Assembly (NCBI RefSeq): GCF_014656355.1
Contig: NZ_BNCG01000019.1
Coordinates: 1-64,000 of the forward strand
Direction: 5' to 3'
From: Camelimonas fluminis
GTDB lineage: Bacteria; Pseudomonadota; Alphaproteobacteria; Rhizobiales; Beijerinckiaceae
DNA length: 64,000 bases
Shown: one piece after another, positions 8,713 to 17,736 of the stretch
Layout: each line of letters begins with the position of its first letter
Position numbering within the stretch: position 1 is the stretch's first letter
Translations under genes and position numbers: made by a program
The notes under the pieces: generated by a model
The model's input: the letters and a program-made list of their open reading frames with translations, nothing else
The model's database searches: none
What the model was told of the DNA's origin: nothing

Positions 8713-9594
8713 ATGGCCCTGATCCTGTTTTCAACGACAGATCTTGCCGGGAGCAGAGAGCGGGAACTCACCCGGTTGCTTGCCTCCATTGGGCGCAATG
8801 TTCAAAATGGCGCGGATATCCGCCTCTATCTGCTCCTGCAGAACTGCCCGCCGACCAGCCTCGCCAGATTACGCGAACAGGCCCCCCCGTGCTGCCGTCT
8901 GGTCGCGATCTCCGACCGCTGCCCGCTTTCCGCGGCGCGCAACCAGTTGATTGAGGCCGCGCTGGCGGAGGCCACGCCCGGTTATGATGACGTTGTCGGC
9001 TTCCCCGACGACGATTGCTGGTATCCCGATCATACAGGGACTTCGTTATCCCGCATTTTTACCGCTTTGCCGGATCTTGAGGTGATGATCTGTCGCGTCG
9101 CGCGGCAGCCGGACGACGCCCCCGTCGCCACGGAAGAGGTCAGACAGGCCGCCGTCAGCGACATCGTCCGCCTAACCACGTCCAACAGCCTGTTTATCCG
9201 CGGAACAACATTTCTGCGCGTGGGCGGTTTCGCGCCAGACCTTGGCGTTGGAACGGTCAACGGCAGCGCTGAAGACACGGATTACGCCATTCGCGCCCTG
9301 CTGGCCGCCGGTCGCGCCGGCCTGGTTGACCGGGCCCTGATCGCCCACCCCGAGCCGGATCTGACGTCAGCCGCCAAATATTACCGCGGCGCGCTGATCG
9401 TACTGGCGCGCCATGCCGGGCAGCGACCGGCGCTGATGTTCGAGTTCGTGCGCAAACTGCTGGTCGGCGGCTATTTCGTCTCGCGCCGCAAGCTGTCGGC
9501 GCGTCATCTTCTGGACGCTTTCGCCGCCGCAGCGCGCAACTTCCTGATCAATACGCCCCAGCCGCCCCATGCGGGATTGAAGGTCCGGGGATGA
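8713..9594 (+). CDS. Glycosyltransferase, GT2-like (GT-A fold)
   Basis: 293 residues. The N terminus MALILFSTTDLAGSRERELTRLL starts like a GT2 nucleotide-sugar binding fold. The stretch LSAARNQLIEAAL and the acidic FPDDDCWYPD (near residue 97) provide the donor-metal DxD-like site. C-terminally FAPDLGVGTVNGSAEDTDYAIRALL matches the GT2 acceptor-side ED motif. It is cytoplasmic and adds a sugar to the growing EPS repeat unit. GAGGAG stands eight bases before the start. The gene lies between flippase and GT8 genes in the same orientation. Donor and linkage cannot be assigned. Confidence 0.8.
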   Translation: MALILFSTTDLAGSRERELTRLLASIGRNVQNGADIRLYLLLQNCPPTSLARLREQAPPCCRLVAISDRCPLSAARNQLIEAALAEATPGYDDVVGFPDDDCWYPDHTGTSLSRIFTALPDLEVMICRVARQPDDAPVATEEVRQAAVSDIVRLTTSNSLFIRGTTFLRVGGFAPDLGVGTVNGSAEDTDYAIRALLAAGRAGLVDRALIAHPEPDLTSAAKYYRGALIVLARHAGQRPALMFEFVRKLLVGGYFVSRRKLSARHLLDAFAAAARNFLINTPQPPHAGLKVRG

Positions 9595-9612
9595 TCGCAA
9601 GGAGGATGCGCC

Positions 9613-10593
9613 ATGTCTGCTGACCCTGTCGCCGTGCTCTATTGCATTGACGACGCCTATGTCCCTCAGGCAGCTGTTTCGCTTGGCTCGCTGTTCGACA
9701 ACGCGCCAGGCGCGCGCTTCGAGGTGACCATCGCCGCCTTTCAGCGTGATCCGGCGCTCTCGGAGGCAGCCTTCGCTCCGGTGCTCGCGCGACATCCCCG
9801 ATGCTCGTTGCGCTTCGTCGACCTCCCCGATCAACTGTTTCAGGATCTGCCCGTCACGGGACAGTTCAGTCGAAGTATCTATATTCGCCTGATCCTCCAA
9901 CGTTTTATCGACCGCCCGCACCGGCGGATATTGTACCTCGACGCCGATACGATCGCCTGTGAAGATATTACGCCCCTCTGGCAAACCAACATGGGAGACG
10001 CGACGCTGGCTGCTGCGCCAGATCCCTTCCACCTGAACCTCACCCAGACCGGATTTTCCGAAGACCAGTTTTATTTCAATTCGGGCGTGCTGTTGATCGA
10101 TATGGAGCGATGGCGGGCGCGCAATTGCGAAAAACGGGTCCTGGATGTGCTCGCACAACGCGCGCATGAACTGGCCTGGATGGATCAGGATGCGCTTAAT
10201 ATGGCCTTGGGCGGTGAAACCCATATTCTTGACCTGAAATGGAACTGGCAGCCGCGCTGCGCAGACGTCCCGGCCGGGTTTCTCGGGCTCGACCGGGCAG
10301 CCTATGACAAACGCCGCGCCAGACCGGCAGTCATCCACTACACCACATCGTTCAAACCCTGGAACTCTGCGTATCGGGTCCACTATAGCGCCCGTTTCTT
10401 CGCCGCAGCCCAGGCATCCGGCGTTCCCTCAGCATTGTTGCCGGCGCCGGCCCAGCCGCGAAGCGCCAGCCAGCGCCTTCTGCAACTGAAAACCGGATTA
10501 CGCTGGCGCGCGCCAGGAGCGTTCCGGACAATGCGCAAGCTGTTCCGGCCAAAGATGGCGGCGGAGATGTACAGGGCCGGCCCGTCCCGTTGA
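9613..10593 (+). CDS. Glycosyltransferase family 8 protein
   Basis: 326 residues with a classical GT8 core: VAVLYCIDDAYVPQAAVSLGSL at the N terminus, RILYLDADTIACEDI with the DxD at residues 110-112, FYFNSGVLLIDMERWR, MDQDALN, and VIHYTTSFKPWN near the C terminus. Retaining galactosyl- or glucosyltransferases of LPS/EPS belong here. AAGGAGG ends eight bases before the ATG. It is the last rightward gene of the EPS operon, followed by a converging glycosyltransferase gene. Confidence 0.93.
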   Translation: MSADPVAVLYCIDDAYVPQAAVSLGSLFDNAPGARFEVTIAAFQRDPALSEAAFAPVLARHPRCSLRFVDLPDQLFQDLPVTGQFSRSIYIRLILQRFIDRPHRRILYLDADTIACEDITPLWQTNMGDATLAAAPDPFHLNLTQTGFSEDQFYFNSGVLLIDMERWRARNCEKRVLDVLAQRAHELAWMDQDALNMALGGETHILDLKWNWQPRCADVPAGFLGLDRAAYDKRRARPAVIHYTTSFKPWNSAYRVHYSARFFAAAQASGVPSALLPAPAQPRSASQRLLQLKTGLRWRAPGAFRTMRKLFRPKMAAEMYRAGPSR

Positions 10594-10733
10594 GGGCGGA
10601 GACCAAACCGGGGCGGCGTCCGGTCAGTATCGATCGGAAGACGCCCCAGATTTTCCTGCTCCGGGTGAAGTCTGCTTGAGTAGACGTTTCCGTCTGGCCG
10701 GAAGGCGCCCCGGGCCTTAACCTTCCTGCAAGC

Positions 10734-11717
10734 TCAGCCTTGCTGGTGGCGACGTTGGGCGCCCATGGCCTGTCCGGCGGCAAGACGCTGGGCGCGCTTG
10801 CGGCGCGCCGCATGCGCCAGCATCTGCGCCATGGTTCCCCACAACCGCGGCGCCGTCGCCCGCTCCAGGGCCGCCCGCCATTGCCGCTGTCCGACAGCGG
10901 CGCGAAATTCACAATAGGCGGCCAGGTCCCAGGCCGCACGTCGATAGGCCGCCGCTGCCCTGCGCAACCCGGGCTCCATTCGCCGTTCATCAAGAAGGCT
11001 GTCATTCGCGGCTGCAAGGCGTTCGATGTCAGCGGCCGACAGACGGCGGGACAAGGAACCGGTCACGGCGCGGTAGAAATAGAACGTATGTGGCGCAATC
11101 GTGAAACGCGCCCCCGCGCAAAGGGCCTTCAGGACGAAGTTGAAATCTTCGCCGATATGCAACCCTTCTTCATAGATAACGCCATTCTCCCGAAGGAATT
11201 CCCCTGAAAACATTGGCTTGAGATAGCCGAGCGTGGAGTCGCCGCCGGTCATTCGGTTGCAATTGAGATAATCGACAAGATCGACGTCATAAGGAACATC
11301 GTCATGACGTTGCGGGAGGAGCGGCCAGACGATCTCTGGGGCATCATCCCGGAACCGCACAAGATTGTCGGCGACGATCTGGCTGCCGCGCTCTTGCGCG
11401 AGTGCGACAAGCGTCCGGCTTCTCTCCGGCGCCAGATAATCGTCAGCGTCCAGAATGGCTATCCAGTCGCCGCGCGCTGTCGCCAGGGCGCGATTGCGCG
11501 CCGCCGCAGGCCCCATATTACGCTGCTGCGCCAGCACCTCGAGCCGTGGCTCGTTGCGCGCCAGCTCCCGCGCTTTTGACAGGGTGCCGTCACGCGAGAC
11601 GTCATCAACGATGATGACCTCCACCGTGACATCGCGCTGCGCCAGCGCCGACGCGACAGCCGCTTCAAGAGTGTGTTCAGCATTGAATGCGGCGATCAGG
11701 AACGAAACATCGGGCAA
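10734..11717 (-). CDS. Glycosyltransferase family 2 protein
   Basis: 327 residues, GT2: VSFLIAAFNAEHTLEAAVASAL, VIIVDDVSRDGTL, AARNRALATARGDWIAILDADDYL (DADD metal site near residue 93) and HIGEDFNFVLKAL. It starts with TTG at 11717, with AAGGAAAGG about eight bases upstream. It converges on the main EPS operon and has its own control region in the long AT-rich spacer to its right. It probably contributes a sugar to the same polymer, but being transcribed apart it could act in another surface glycan. Confidence 0.9.
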   Translation of the reverse strand: MPDVSFLIAAFNAEHTLEAAVASALAQRDVTVEVIIVDDVSRDGTLSKARELARNEPRLEVLAQQRNMGPAAARNRALATARGDWIAILDADDYLAPERSRTLVALAQERGSQIVADNLVRFRDDAPEIVWPLLPQRHDDVPYDVDLVDYLNCNRMTGGDSTLGYLKPMFSGEFLRENGVIYEEGLHIGEDFNFVLKALCAGARFTIAPHTFYFYRAVTGSLSRRLSAADIERLAAANDSLLDERRMEPGLRRAAAAYRRAAWDLAAYCEFRAAVGQRQWRAALERATAPRLWGTMAQMLAHAARRKRAQRLAAGQAMGAQRRHQQG

Positions 11718-12625
11718 CTATCGAACCTTTCCTTACGGAGAGTGACGTTGATCATTCCCCTTAACCCGCAAGGACGGCAGGATTGTGTGTCGCTCCATCA
11801 CCCGGCACGTCAGCCTCTGGCGGGTTGAACGGATATACATCATCATCCGCGCATGAACCTTGACCGTGCTTGCGAGACCGCGCCACTCCGCCCGACAAAT
11901 CTGAAGCGGAGCTAGAATACATTCCTGCAAAACTGGTCTGGATGAACAAGCGCCGTCATGGCGTCGCCAGACCGGGCGTCGGCGCCGGCGCCGGCGCATG
12001 GACTTGCAGGTCCGGCCGCCCGGAAAAACGGCGGCGCTCGCGAGAGCATGGCCTGATACGCAGTGATCTATCATTGTTTTTATAATCATCGCTGCAATCG
12101 ATCAGAGCATTTTCCTCCAATTTTGATAAAAATCCGTTGACTACAATTATAAAAATATAGAATTGAAATCATTCAGCACAAATATCTTTCTATATACTTT
12201 TCATAATTCTGAAAATTGGCGATGTAATCATAGAATCAAAGTTTGAAAAAATATCAAACATGTATGCCATCTAAAATTCACGGCCACTGATCGCCGCCGG
12301 GCTGTTCGTCCGTTCATGTCATCATTCGGGCTGCGCGCCCTGCTTCCGCATCAGTCGCGCTATCTGGAGAATGTCGACGTCCATTTCAAACTGCAAGGTT
12401 TCGTTCGCACGCCTTGCCTGGCGGCCGTTCCCACTGAATAAGCGATATGGCCGACGCCGGCATCCTGCGTCAGCGCTTCAGCCAGACGACGATCTGGCGT
12501 GGCGTGCGCTTGCAAAAATGACCCTATCAATCGATAGCTTTAAATTCGCGCTTAAATCGTGCAATCAACGCTTTACGGCGTCACCTACCGCGTGACGCAT
12601 GGGGCTTCCTTTTGGGGGAAACGAC
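11718..12625. other. Long non-coding spacer with an AT-rich core
   Basis: 908 bases hold no gene I can support; the short reading frames here lack ribosome-binding sites and family resemblance. Bases about 12100-12285 are strongly AT-rich and stand out sharply from their surroundings. The spacer must carry the promoter of the leftward GT2 gene and of the rightward ABC binding protein gene. Confidence 0.5.
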
Positions 12626-13843
12626 ATGGACAGACGTAAGTTTTTGCTGGCTGGCGCAGGCGCGGTTGGCGCAGGGCTGGTTTTGCGTGGGGGAGCGGCG
12701 AAGGCCGCTGGGGTCAAGAAGTATGACAAGGGCGCCAGCGACGCCGAGATCCGCCTCGGCCAGACGCTTCCCTATAGTGGCGCGGGCTCGGTTTATGGCG
12801 CAGTTGGCCTCGCTCAGGCTGCATATTTTGATGAGCTGAATGAGAAGGGCGGCGTGAATGGCCGCAAGATCAGGTTCATCTCCCTTGATGACGCCTATAG
12901 CGCCCCGAAAACGGTGGAGGCCACCCGGCGTCTTGTCGAGCAGGAAGAGGTGCTGGGCCTGTTCGGTTCGCTCGGCACAGCGACGCAGGCCGCCGTCCAG
13001 AGATATCTGAACAGCAAAAAAATTCCGCAGCTTCTGCTGAATGCGGGCGCTCCGCGCTGGAATGATCCGAAAAACTTCCCGTACACGACGCCGGGGATAC
13101 CTGTTTACTCGATCGAAGGCCGGATTCTGGCAAACTATGTCGCTGCCCGGAAGCCGGGCGCGAAGATTGCGACCCTGTACCAGAACGATGAATTCGGTCG
13201 TGACTATGTGAAGGCCTTCCGCGAAGGGCTCGGTGACCGGGGCGCGATTGTCGCCGAAGCGCACTACGATCTGACCGACGCGACGGTCGACTCGCAAATG
13301 CTGAAGCTGGTCCAGTCTGGCGCGGACATATTCTACAACTGCGCCTCCGCAAAAGCCGCTTCCCAGTCGATCCGGAAGGCGCATGAGCTGGGCTGGAAGG
13401 CCGAGCAGGTTCTGATCAGCACCTCGACCAGCGCAGCCATTCTGAATGCTGCGGGCAAGGCGGCCGCCCAGGGCATTGTGGCGGCGCACTATGTCAAGCA
13501 GATTGGCAGCAAGGCCTGGGAGAATGATCCTGGCGTGGTGGCCTGGCAGGCGCTTCGCGCCAAACGGTTGCCAAACATCACGCCTGACAACTCGACGGCG
13601 TTTCTGGGCTACGGGGTCGCCGTGCTCATGCACCAGATTCTCGAGCGCTGTGGCGATGAGCTGACGCACGAGAACCTGCTGCGTCAGGCCACCAACCTGC
13701 AGGGCCTGACCACTCCAGCCCTTCTGCCGGGCATCTCCTATGCAACCCAGCCCACCGACTATTCGCCGTTCAACGCCCTGATCATGGGCAAATACACAGA
13801 CGGCGACTGGGTGCTCGGCGACAAGGTGACCGCTGCGGGTTGA
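12626..13843 (+). CDS. ABC transporter substrate-binding protein, branched-chain amino acid type (orphan)
   Basis: 405 residues of the Peripla_BP_6/LivJ superfamily. The N terminus MDRRKFLLAGAG is a twin-arginine signal with cleavage near AAKA. Family stretches include EIRLGQTLPYSGAGSVYGAVG, YFDELNEKGGVNGRKI, SLDDAYSAPKTVE and ALYQNDEFGRDYV-like segments. It should capture a small amphipathic solute in the periplasm. No permease or ATPase genes lie nearby. A second protein of the same kind is encoded at 44931-46139. The start at 12626 is chosen over a reading from 12599 because it begins the Tat signal. Confidence 0.92.
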   Translation: MDRRKFLLAGAGAVGAGLVLRGGAAKAAGVKKYDKGASDAEIRLGQTLPYSGAGSVYGAVGLAQAAYFDELNEKGGVNGRKIRFISLDDAYSAPKTVEATRRLVEQEEVLGLFGSLGTATQAAVQRYLNSKKIPQLLLNAGAPRWNDPKNFPYTTPGIPVYSIEGRILANYVAARKPGAKIATLYQNDEFGRDYVKAFREGLGDRGAIVAEAHYDLTDATVDSQMLKLVQSGADIFYNCASAKAASQSIRKAHELGWKAEQVLISTSTSAAILNAAGKAAAQGIVAAHYVKQIGSKAWENDPGVVAWQALRAKRLPNITPDNSTAFLGYGVAVLMHQILERCGDELTHENLLRQATNLQGLTTPALLPGISYATQPTDYSPFNALIMGKYTDGDWVLGDKVTAAG

Positions 13844-13855
13844 ACGCCGGCCCCT

Positions 13856-13880
13856 GGATGGGGCGTATTTCGCCCCATCC
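13856..13880 (+). terminator. Hairpin after the binding-protein gene
   Basis: A perfect 10-base stem (13856-13865 with 13871-13880) and a 5-base loop, 12 bases after the stop codon. There is no T run after it, so it is a plausible but not certain terminator. Confidence 0.45.
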
Positions 13881-14065
13881 CCTGCTTGCGGATTGGCCGG
13901 CAACTCTTCGGCAAAGCGGTTTTCTGAAAGATGGTTCGGACCATCGCTCCAGAATTGGGCCGCGCCAAATTGACCCAAGGGCTGAACTTGAGATCCGGCC
14001 GGCCGCGCCATGGCCTGGGCCGATCCAGCGACGGGATTATCCCCCGCGTCCGCCTTTGTTTCCTG

Positions 14066-15730
14066 TCAGGCGCTTTTGTGATCGCCCCCCGGTCCACCCT
14101 GGCCGAGCAAATGAGCCGCGGTGCGCCACGCATGCCTGGCGATCTGATCCAGCCGGCGCGTCATTTCGATGCGCGTGAATGCTTCTGAAGCAGCAAGATT
14201 GCCTGACGCCACGGCCGCGAGCACGTCAGCGCGCAATCCACGTTGCATCTCCTCCAGTTGCTTCGCGGCGGCGGCCATCCTGGCCAGCGTCGCGTCTTCC
14301 GTGGCCGACGGGGTCCAGCCAATCGGCGCGGCCTGGCCGCTAAGCGCGGTTTCCGTGGCGATCGCCCCGGCAATGGTCTGGGCGTCGCGCAACGTCGCAT
14401 CGCAGAGCGCAACGGCGGCGCCCTCCCGCGAACCCGCCGGAACGCCGCCCGGCCGCTCCCCCTCAAGCACCTCGATCAGGCGCATGGCATGGTCGAGCGC
14501 ATGCAACGTGCTGGTCAAACGCAACCGCTCCTCCGCGCTTGCCGGCGCCTCCTTCAGGCCGGAGAGGAACGTCCACACCTTTTCAAGCGTGGCGGCGGCC
14601 GTCCCTGTTTCGGGTGTGCTCCTGCCTCCGGCAAAGGCCACTGACGCTGAAGCCGCCGCTGTTTTCAGAACGTCGGCCACAACCCGCCGCGCCGTCTCCA
14701 CCGCGATCACCGCGCTGGCGAGCGCGCTTGGGTCAAGCGCACGCTCCAGGGCCGTTTCCCGGGAGGGCAACATCCGGGAGACGACCCGGGTGAACCATTG
14801 GGTGGCCGGCAGAAGCACGGCGACGCCGATAACGTTGTAGGCGGTGTGATAGGCGGCAAGCAGGGTCGTGCCGTCGAGGGTCGACGACAGCCCCTGCATC
14901 AGTCGCGTGGTCAGCGGAAAGGCGACGATGGCGATGAGCGCCGCAATCAGCTTGAACAGCACATAGGCGAGGGCCAGGCGTTTGGCGGTGACGCTGGCCC
15001 CAATGGCGGCAAGAGCCGAACTCGTCGCCGTGCCTATGTTCTGGCCAATGATCAGGGCCGCGCCCTGCTCGAGGCTCACCGCGCCGGCGAAAAAGGCGGA
15101 GATGGTCACGGCGATGGCGGCGGTTGACGATTGCATCACCGCGGTCATGGCCAGACCGACAAGGATCAGGATCATCAGTCCGCCCATGCCGGACAACCAG
15201 CTCACCCCCGGCATTCCCAACACAGCCGGCAGATCGGAAGGGTGCAGGCTTTCGGCAAGGCCGCCCATGCCCTGTTGAAGCGTGGTGAGGCCGTAAAGCA
15301 CCAGGGCAAAACCCGCGAGGGCGCCGCCGCTCGCCGCAACCCGCCCGCTGGCCAGCAGCCGCGTCAGCGCGCCCACAAAAATCAGCGGCAGCGCGTAGGC
15401 GGACAACGACACCCGCACGCCGATCAACGCCACCAGCCAGCCGGTGCCCGTGGTGCCGACATTGGCGCCGAACACCAGACCAAGCCCCTGGGGAAAGGTC
15501 AGCAGGCCGGCGTTGACCAGGCCGATGGTCGTCATCGTCACGGCGCTGGACGACTGCACCAGCAGGGTAATGACCGCGCCCCAGAAGGCGCCGGAGACCG
15601 GCGTCGCCGCCGCCTTGCCAAGCACGGTCCGCAGCGAGGAGCCCGCAAGAGCCTTGAGACCATCGGTCATGACGGTCATGCCAAGCAGAAACAGCCCGAC
15701 GCCGCCTAGAATGACAATGAGTGTCGACAT
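14066..15730 (-). CDS. Na+/phosphate cotransporter family protein (NptA/YjbB type)
   Basis: 554 residues. The N-terminal two thirds hold the duplicated Na/Pi-cotransporter repeat: LGGVGLFLLGMTVMTDGLKALAG, VQSSSAVTMTTIGLV and VFGANVGTTGTGWLVALIG, then the second QSSTAAIAVTISAF and IIGQNIGTATSSALAAIG. The two QSS signatures are diagnostic. The C-terminal about 200 residues are a PhoU-like helical domain. It is an inner-membrane protein moving phosphate with sodium, probably outward or for homeostasis. The ATG at 15730 has GGAAAGG five bases upstream; a reading from 15757 lacks one. Confidence 0.92.
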   Translation of the reverse strand: MSTLIVILGGVGLFLLGMTVMTDGLKALAGSSLRTVLGKAAATPVSGAFWGAVITLLVQSSSAVTMTTIGLVNAGLLTFPQGLGLVFGANVGTTGTGWLVALIGVRVSLSAYALPLIFVGALTRLLASGRVAASGGALAGFALVLYGLTTLQQGMGGLAESLHPSDLPAVLGMPGVSWLSGMGGLMILILVGLAMTAVMQSSTAAIAVTISAFFAGAVSLEQGAALIIGQNIGTATSSALAAIGASVTAKRLALAYVLFKLIAALIAIVAFPLTTRLMQGLSSTLDGTTLLAAYHTAYNVIGVAVLLPATQWFTRVVSRMLPSRETALERALDPSALASAVIAVETARRVVADVLKTAAASASVAFAGGRSTPETGTAAATLEKVWTFLSGLKEAPASAEERLRLTSTLHALDHAMRLIEVLEGERPGGVPAGSREGAAVALCDATLRDAQTIAGAIATETALSGQAAPIGWTPSATEDATLARMAAAAKQLEEMQRGLRADVLAAVASGNLAASEAFTRIEMTRRLDQIARHAWRTAAHLLGQGGPGGDHKSA

Positions 15731-16144
15731 GTGCGCCTTTCCACCCGTCCCGGCCAACCTGGATGTTTCCGCGCCATGCGGCCTGCGAAAATGCCCCGGT
15801 CCGCTGCTTTACCGCGATCCAGGGCCAGAACAGGACCTGCGTCCCTGATCTGCCGGATGCTGGTCAACCCGTTCCGCGATCCGCATTTTCCTCTCTGACA
15901 TGTTTGTAAATCAAGGCGGACTTTGCGGCCGCACTGTCGCCGTCGGACCAGCCCCGCGCTTCCGGCTCGCCAGGTCAGGCGGTCGCCTGGCAACGCGCCC
16001 ATGACCTGCGCGTGAAGGGCTTCCAGCTGGGGCCATGACCTCATTCCAAACAACGCCTTGACGCGCAAAGCCTTGCGCCGGCCCGACGTGATCGCGGCGC
16101 CCTGGCTTGCCGCGTTGCGCTCCAGGGATCATTCGTCAGGTTGA
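15731..16144. other. Divergent spacer, no gene seen
   Basis: About 410 bases between the divergent Na/Pi cotransporter and the small ORF/HlyD unit. I see no supportable gene; the region must carry both promoters. Confidence 0.4.
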
Positions 16145-16438
16145 ATGACGCCCGGCGGCGCCCCAAAGGGGCGCAGGAAACACGCATTCCCCCATCTTTA
16201 TGGGGCAAAACCCTTCAAGATTCCATTGACAGCGATATATGAAGACGGCCTGTTGCTCGCCCTGATTGACATTCCGGATTTCTCTGGCCTGTTCGGCCGG
16301 ATGGCGAATGCGCTTGAGCGCCTCGCCGGAACGCCGTCGCCGGAGAGTGATCCCGCGGCGCCGGCCAGCCCTGACGCAGGCGGCGCCGAGGTCGGCAAAC
16401 AGGCGGCGTCCGGCGCGGCGGAGGGCGGCCATGCTTGA
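16145..16438 (+). CDS. Small uncharacterised protein coupled to the HlyD gene
   Basis: Up to 97 residues. The middle (KIPLTAIYEDGLLLALIDIPDFSGLFGRMANALERLAG split over about residues 24-62) looks like an amphipathic segment, and the tail is rich in A, G, P and S. There is no signal peptide or clear membrane helix. Its stop overlaps the HlyD start by eight bases (ATGCTTGA), as in translational coupling. No family is recognised. The first half may be leader, and a TTG at 16226 is another possible start. It could be a small partner of the HlyD protein or only an upstream ORF. Confidence 0.4.
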   Translation: MTPGGAPKGRRKHAFPHLYGAKPFKIPLTAIYEDGLLLALIDIPDFSGLFGRMANALERLAGTPSPESDPAAPASPDAGGAEVGKQAASGAAEGGHA

Positions 16439-17663
16439 GCTTCTGTTCTGCTCCCTGCTGACAATTTTCCCGGATTACCTGTACCGGCGCTACCGGCAGG
16501 GCAAGCGTTTTGGCAAGGAAATTACCTTCTATTCCGTATGGTTCGAGCTGAGGTGGGGAATCGTTTCCTGCCTGATCCTCACGATCGGCCTGATCACGGT
16601 CATCTTCTATAACCATCCGTCGACGACGAACGTCACGCTGATGTTCCGCACCGTGCCGATCGTGCCGGAGATCAATGGGCGCGTCGCGCAGATTTATGTC
16701 GGCGTCAGCGGCCCTGTCGCCAAGGGGGCGCCGATTTTCAGGCTCGACAGCTCCAGGCAGGAAGCCGCCGTCGAATCCGCCCGGCGCAAGGTCGCCGAGG
16801 CCGATGCAGCGATCAGCGTCGCCCGGGCTGAAATCGCCACCGACGACAGCCGGATTCTTGAGGCAAAAAGCGCTCACAAGCAGGCGCTTGACGAACTGGA
16901 AACCAAGCAGGAGCTGCGGCGGCGGAACGATGACATCGTAGCCCGTCGGGAGATCGAGCGGCTGGTGAATCTGGTGGCGGGCCGGGAGGCCGCGCTCACC
17001 GCCGCGCAGGCCACGCGCGCCGCGGCCGAGACGCGGCTGACAACCCAGCTTCCCGCGGAGAAGGCGAGCGCTGAATCCGCCCTGGTGCAGGCGCAGGCCG
17101 ACCTGGACCGGACGGTTGTCCGGGCTGGCGTCAACGGTCGCGTCGAGCAGTTCACCCTGCGCGTCGGCGACATCGTCAATCCCTTCATGCGGCCAGCAGG
17201 CGTCCTCATCCCCGATGAGGCGGGGCGCAACACCATGCAGGCCGGCTTCTCGCAGATCGAGGCCCAGGTGATGAAGCCAGGCATGGTGGCTGAGGCCACC
17301 TGCATGTCAAAACCTTGGGAAGTGATCCCCATGGTGGTGATCGAAGTTCAGGATTTCATCGCCGCCGGCCAGGTGCGGGGCGGCGAGCAGCTCCTGGACG
17401 CCCAGCAGGTCAACAGGCCAGGAACACTGCTGGCGTACCTTCAGCCGCTTTATCCGGGCGGGCTTGACGGGGTGACGCCGGGCAGCAGTTGCATCGCCAA
17501 CGCCTATTCGAACAACCACGACCTGATTGCCTCGGGCAAACTGTCGACGGGCCGCAAGATCGCGCTCCACGCCGTTGACGCCGTCGGTCTCGTGCACGCC
17601 CTGCTGCTGCGCATCCAGGCGCTTGTCCTCCCCATCCGGACACTTGTCTTCAGCGGCCACTAG
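16431..17663 (+). CDS. HlyD/EmrA-type membrane fusion protein (YibH-like)
   Basis: 410 residues. After a short N terminus with a first hydrophobic stretch (LELLFCSLLTIFPDYL), a clear transmembrane helix lies at about 42-63. A barrel-sandwich half (VPEINGRVAQIYVGVSGPVAKGAPIFRLD), a coiled-coil hairpin (about 110-225) and the second half (VRAGVNGRVEQFTLRVGDIV) follow. It is an inner-membrane periplasmic adaptor. No matching MFS, RND or ABC pump is adjacent; the next gene is a SulP transporter. The start at 16431 is placed where the protein begins to look membrane-like and overlaps the preceding small ORF. Confidence 0.85.
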   Translation: MLELLFCSLLTIFPDYLYRRYRQGKRFGKEITFYSVWFELRWGIVSCLILTIGLITVIFYNHPSTTNVTLMFRTVPIVPEINGRVAQIYVGVSGPVAKGAPIFRLDSSRQEAAVESARRKVAEADAAISVARAEIATDDSRILEAKSAHKQALDELETKQELRRRNDDIVARREIERLVNLVAGREAALTAAQATRAAAETRLTTQLPAEKASAESALVQAQADLDRTVVRAGVNGRVEQFTLRVGDIVNPFMRPAGVLIPDEAGRNTMQAGFSQIEAQVMKPGMVAEATCMSKPWEVIPMVVIEVQDFIAAGQVRGGEQLLDAQQVNRPGTLLAYLQPLYPGGLDGVTPGSSCIANAYSNNHDLIASGKLSTGRKIALHAVDAVGLVHALLLRIQALVLPIRTLVFSGH

Positions 17664-17736
17664 GATCGCCGCGAAGCAAGGTCCGGGTCGGCCGCATGAC
17701 ATCGGGTCCCGGGCTCCGGGCCCCCCCGCAACCGGA

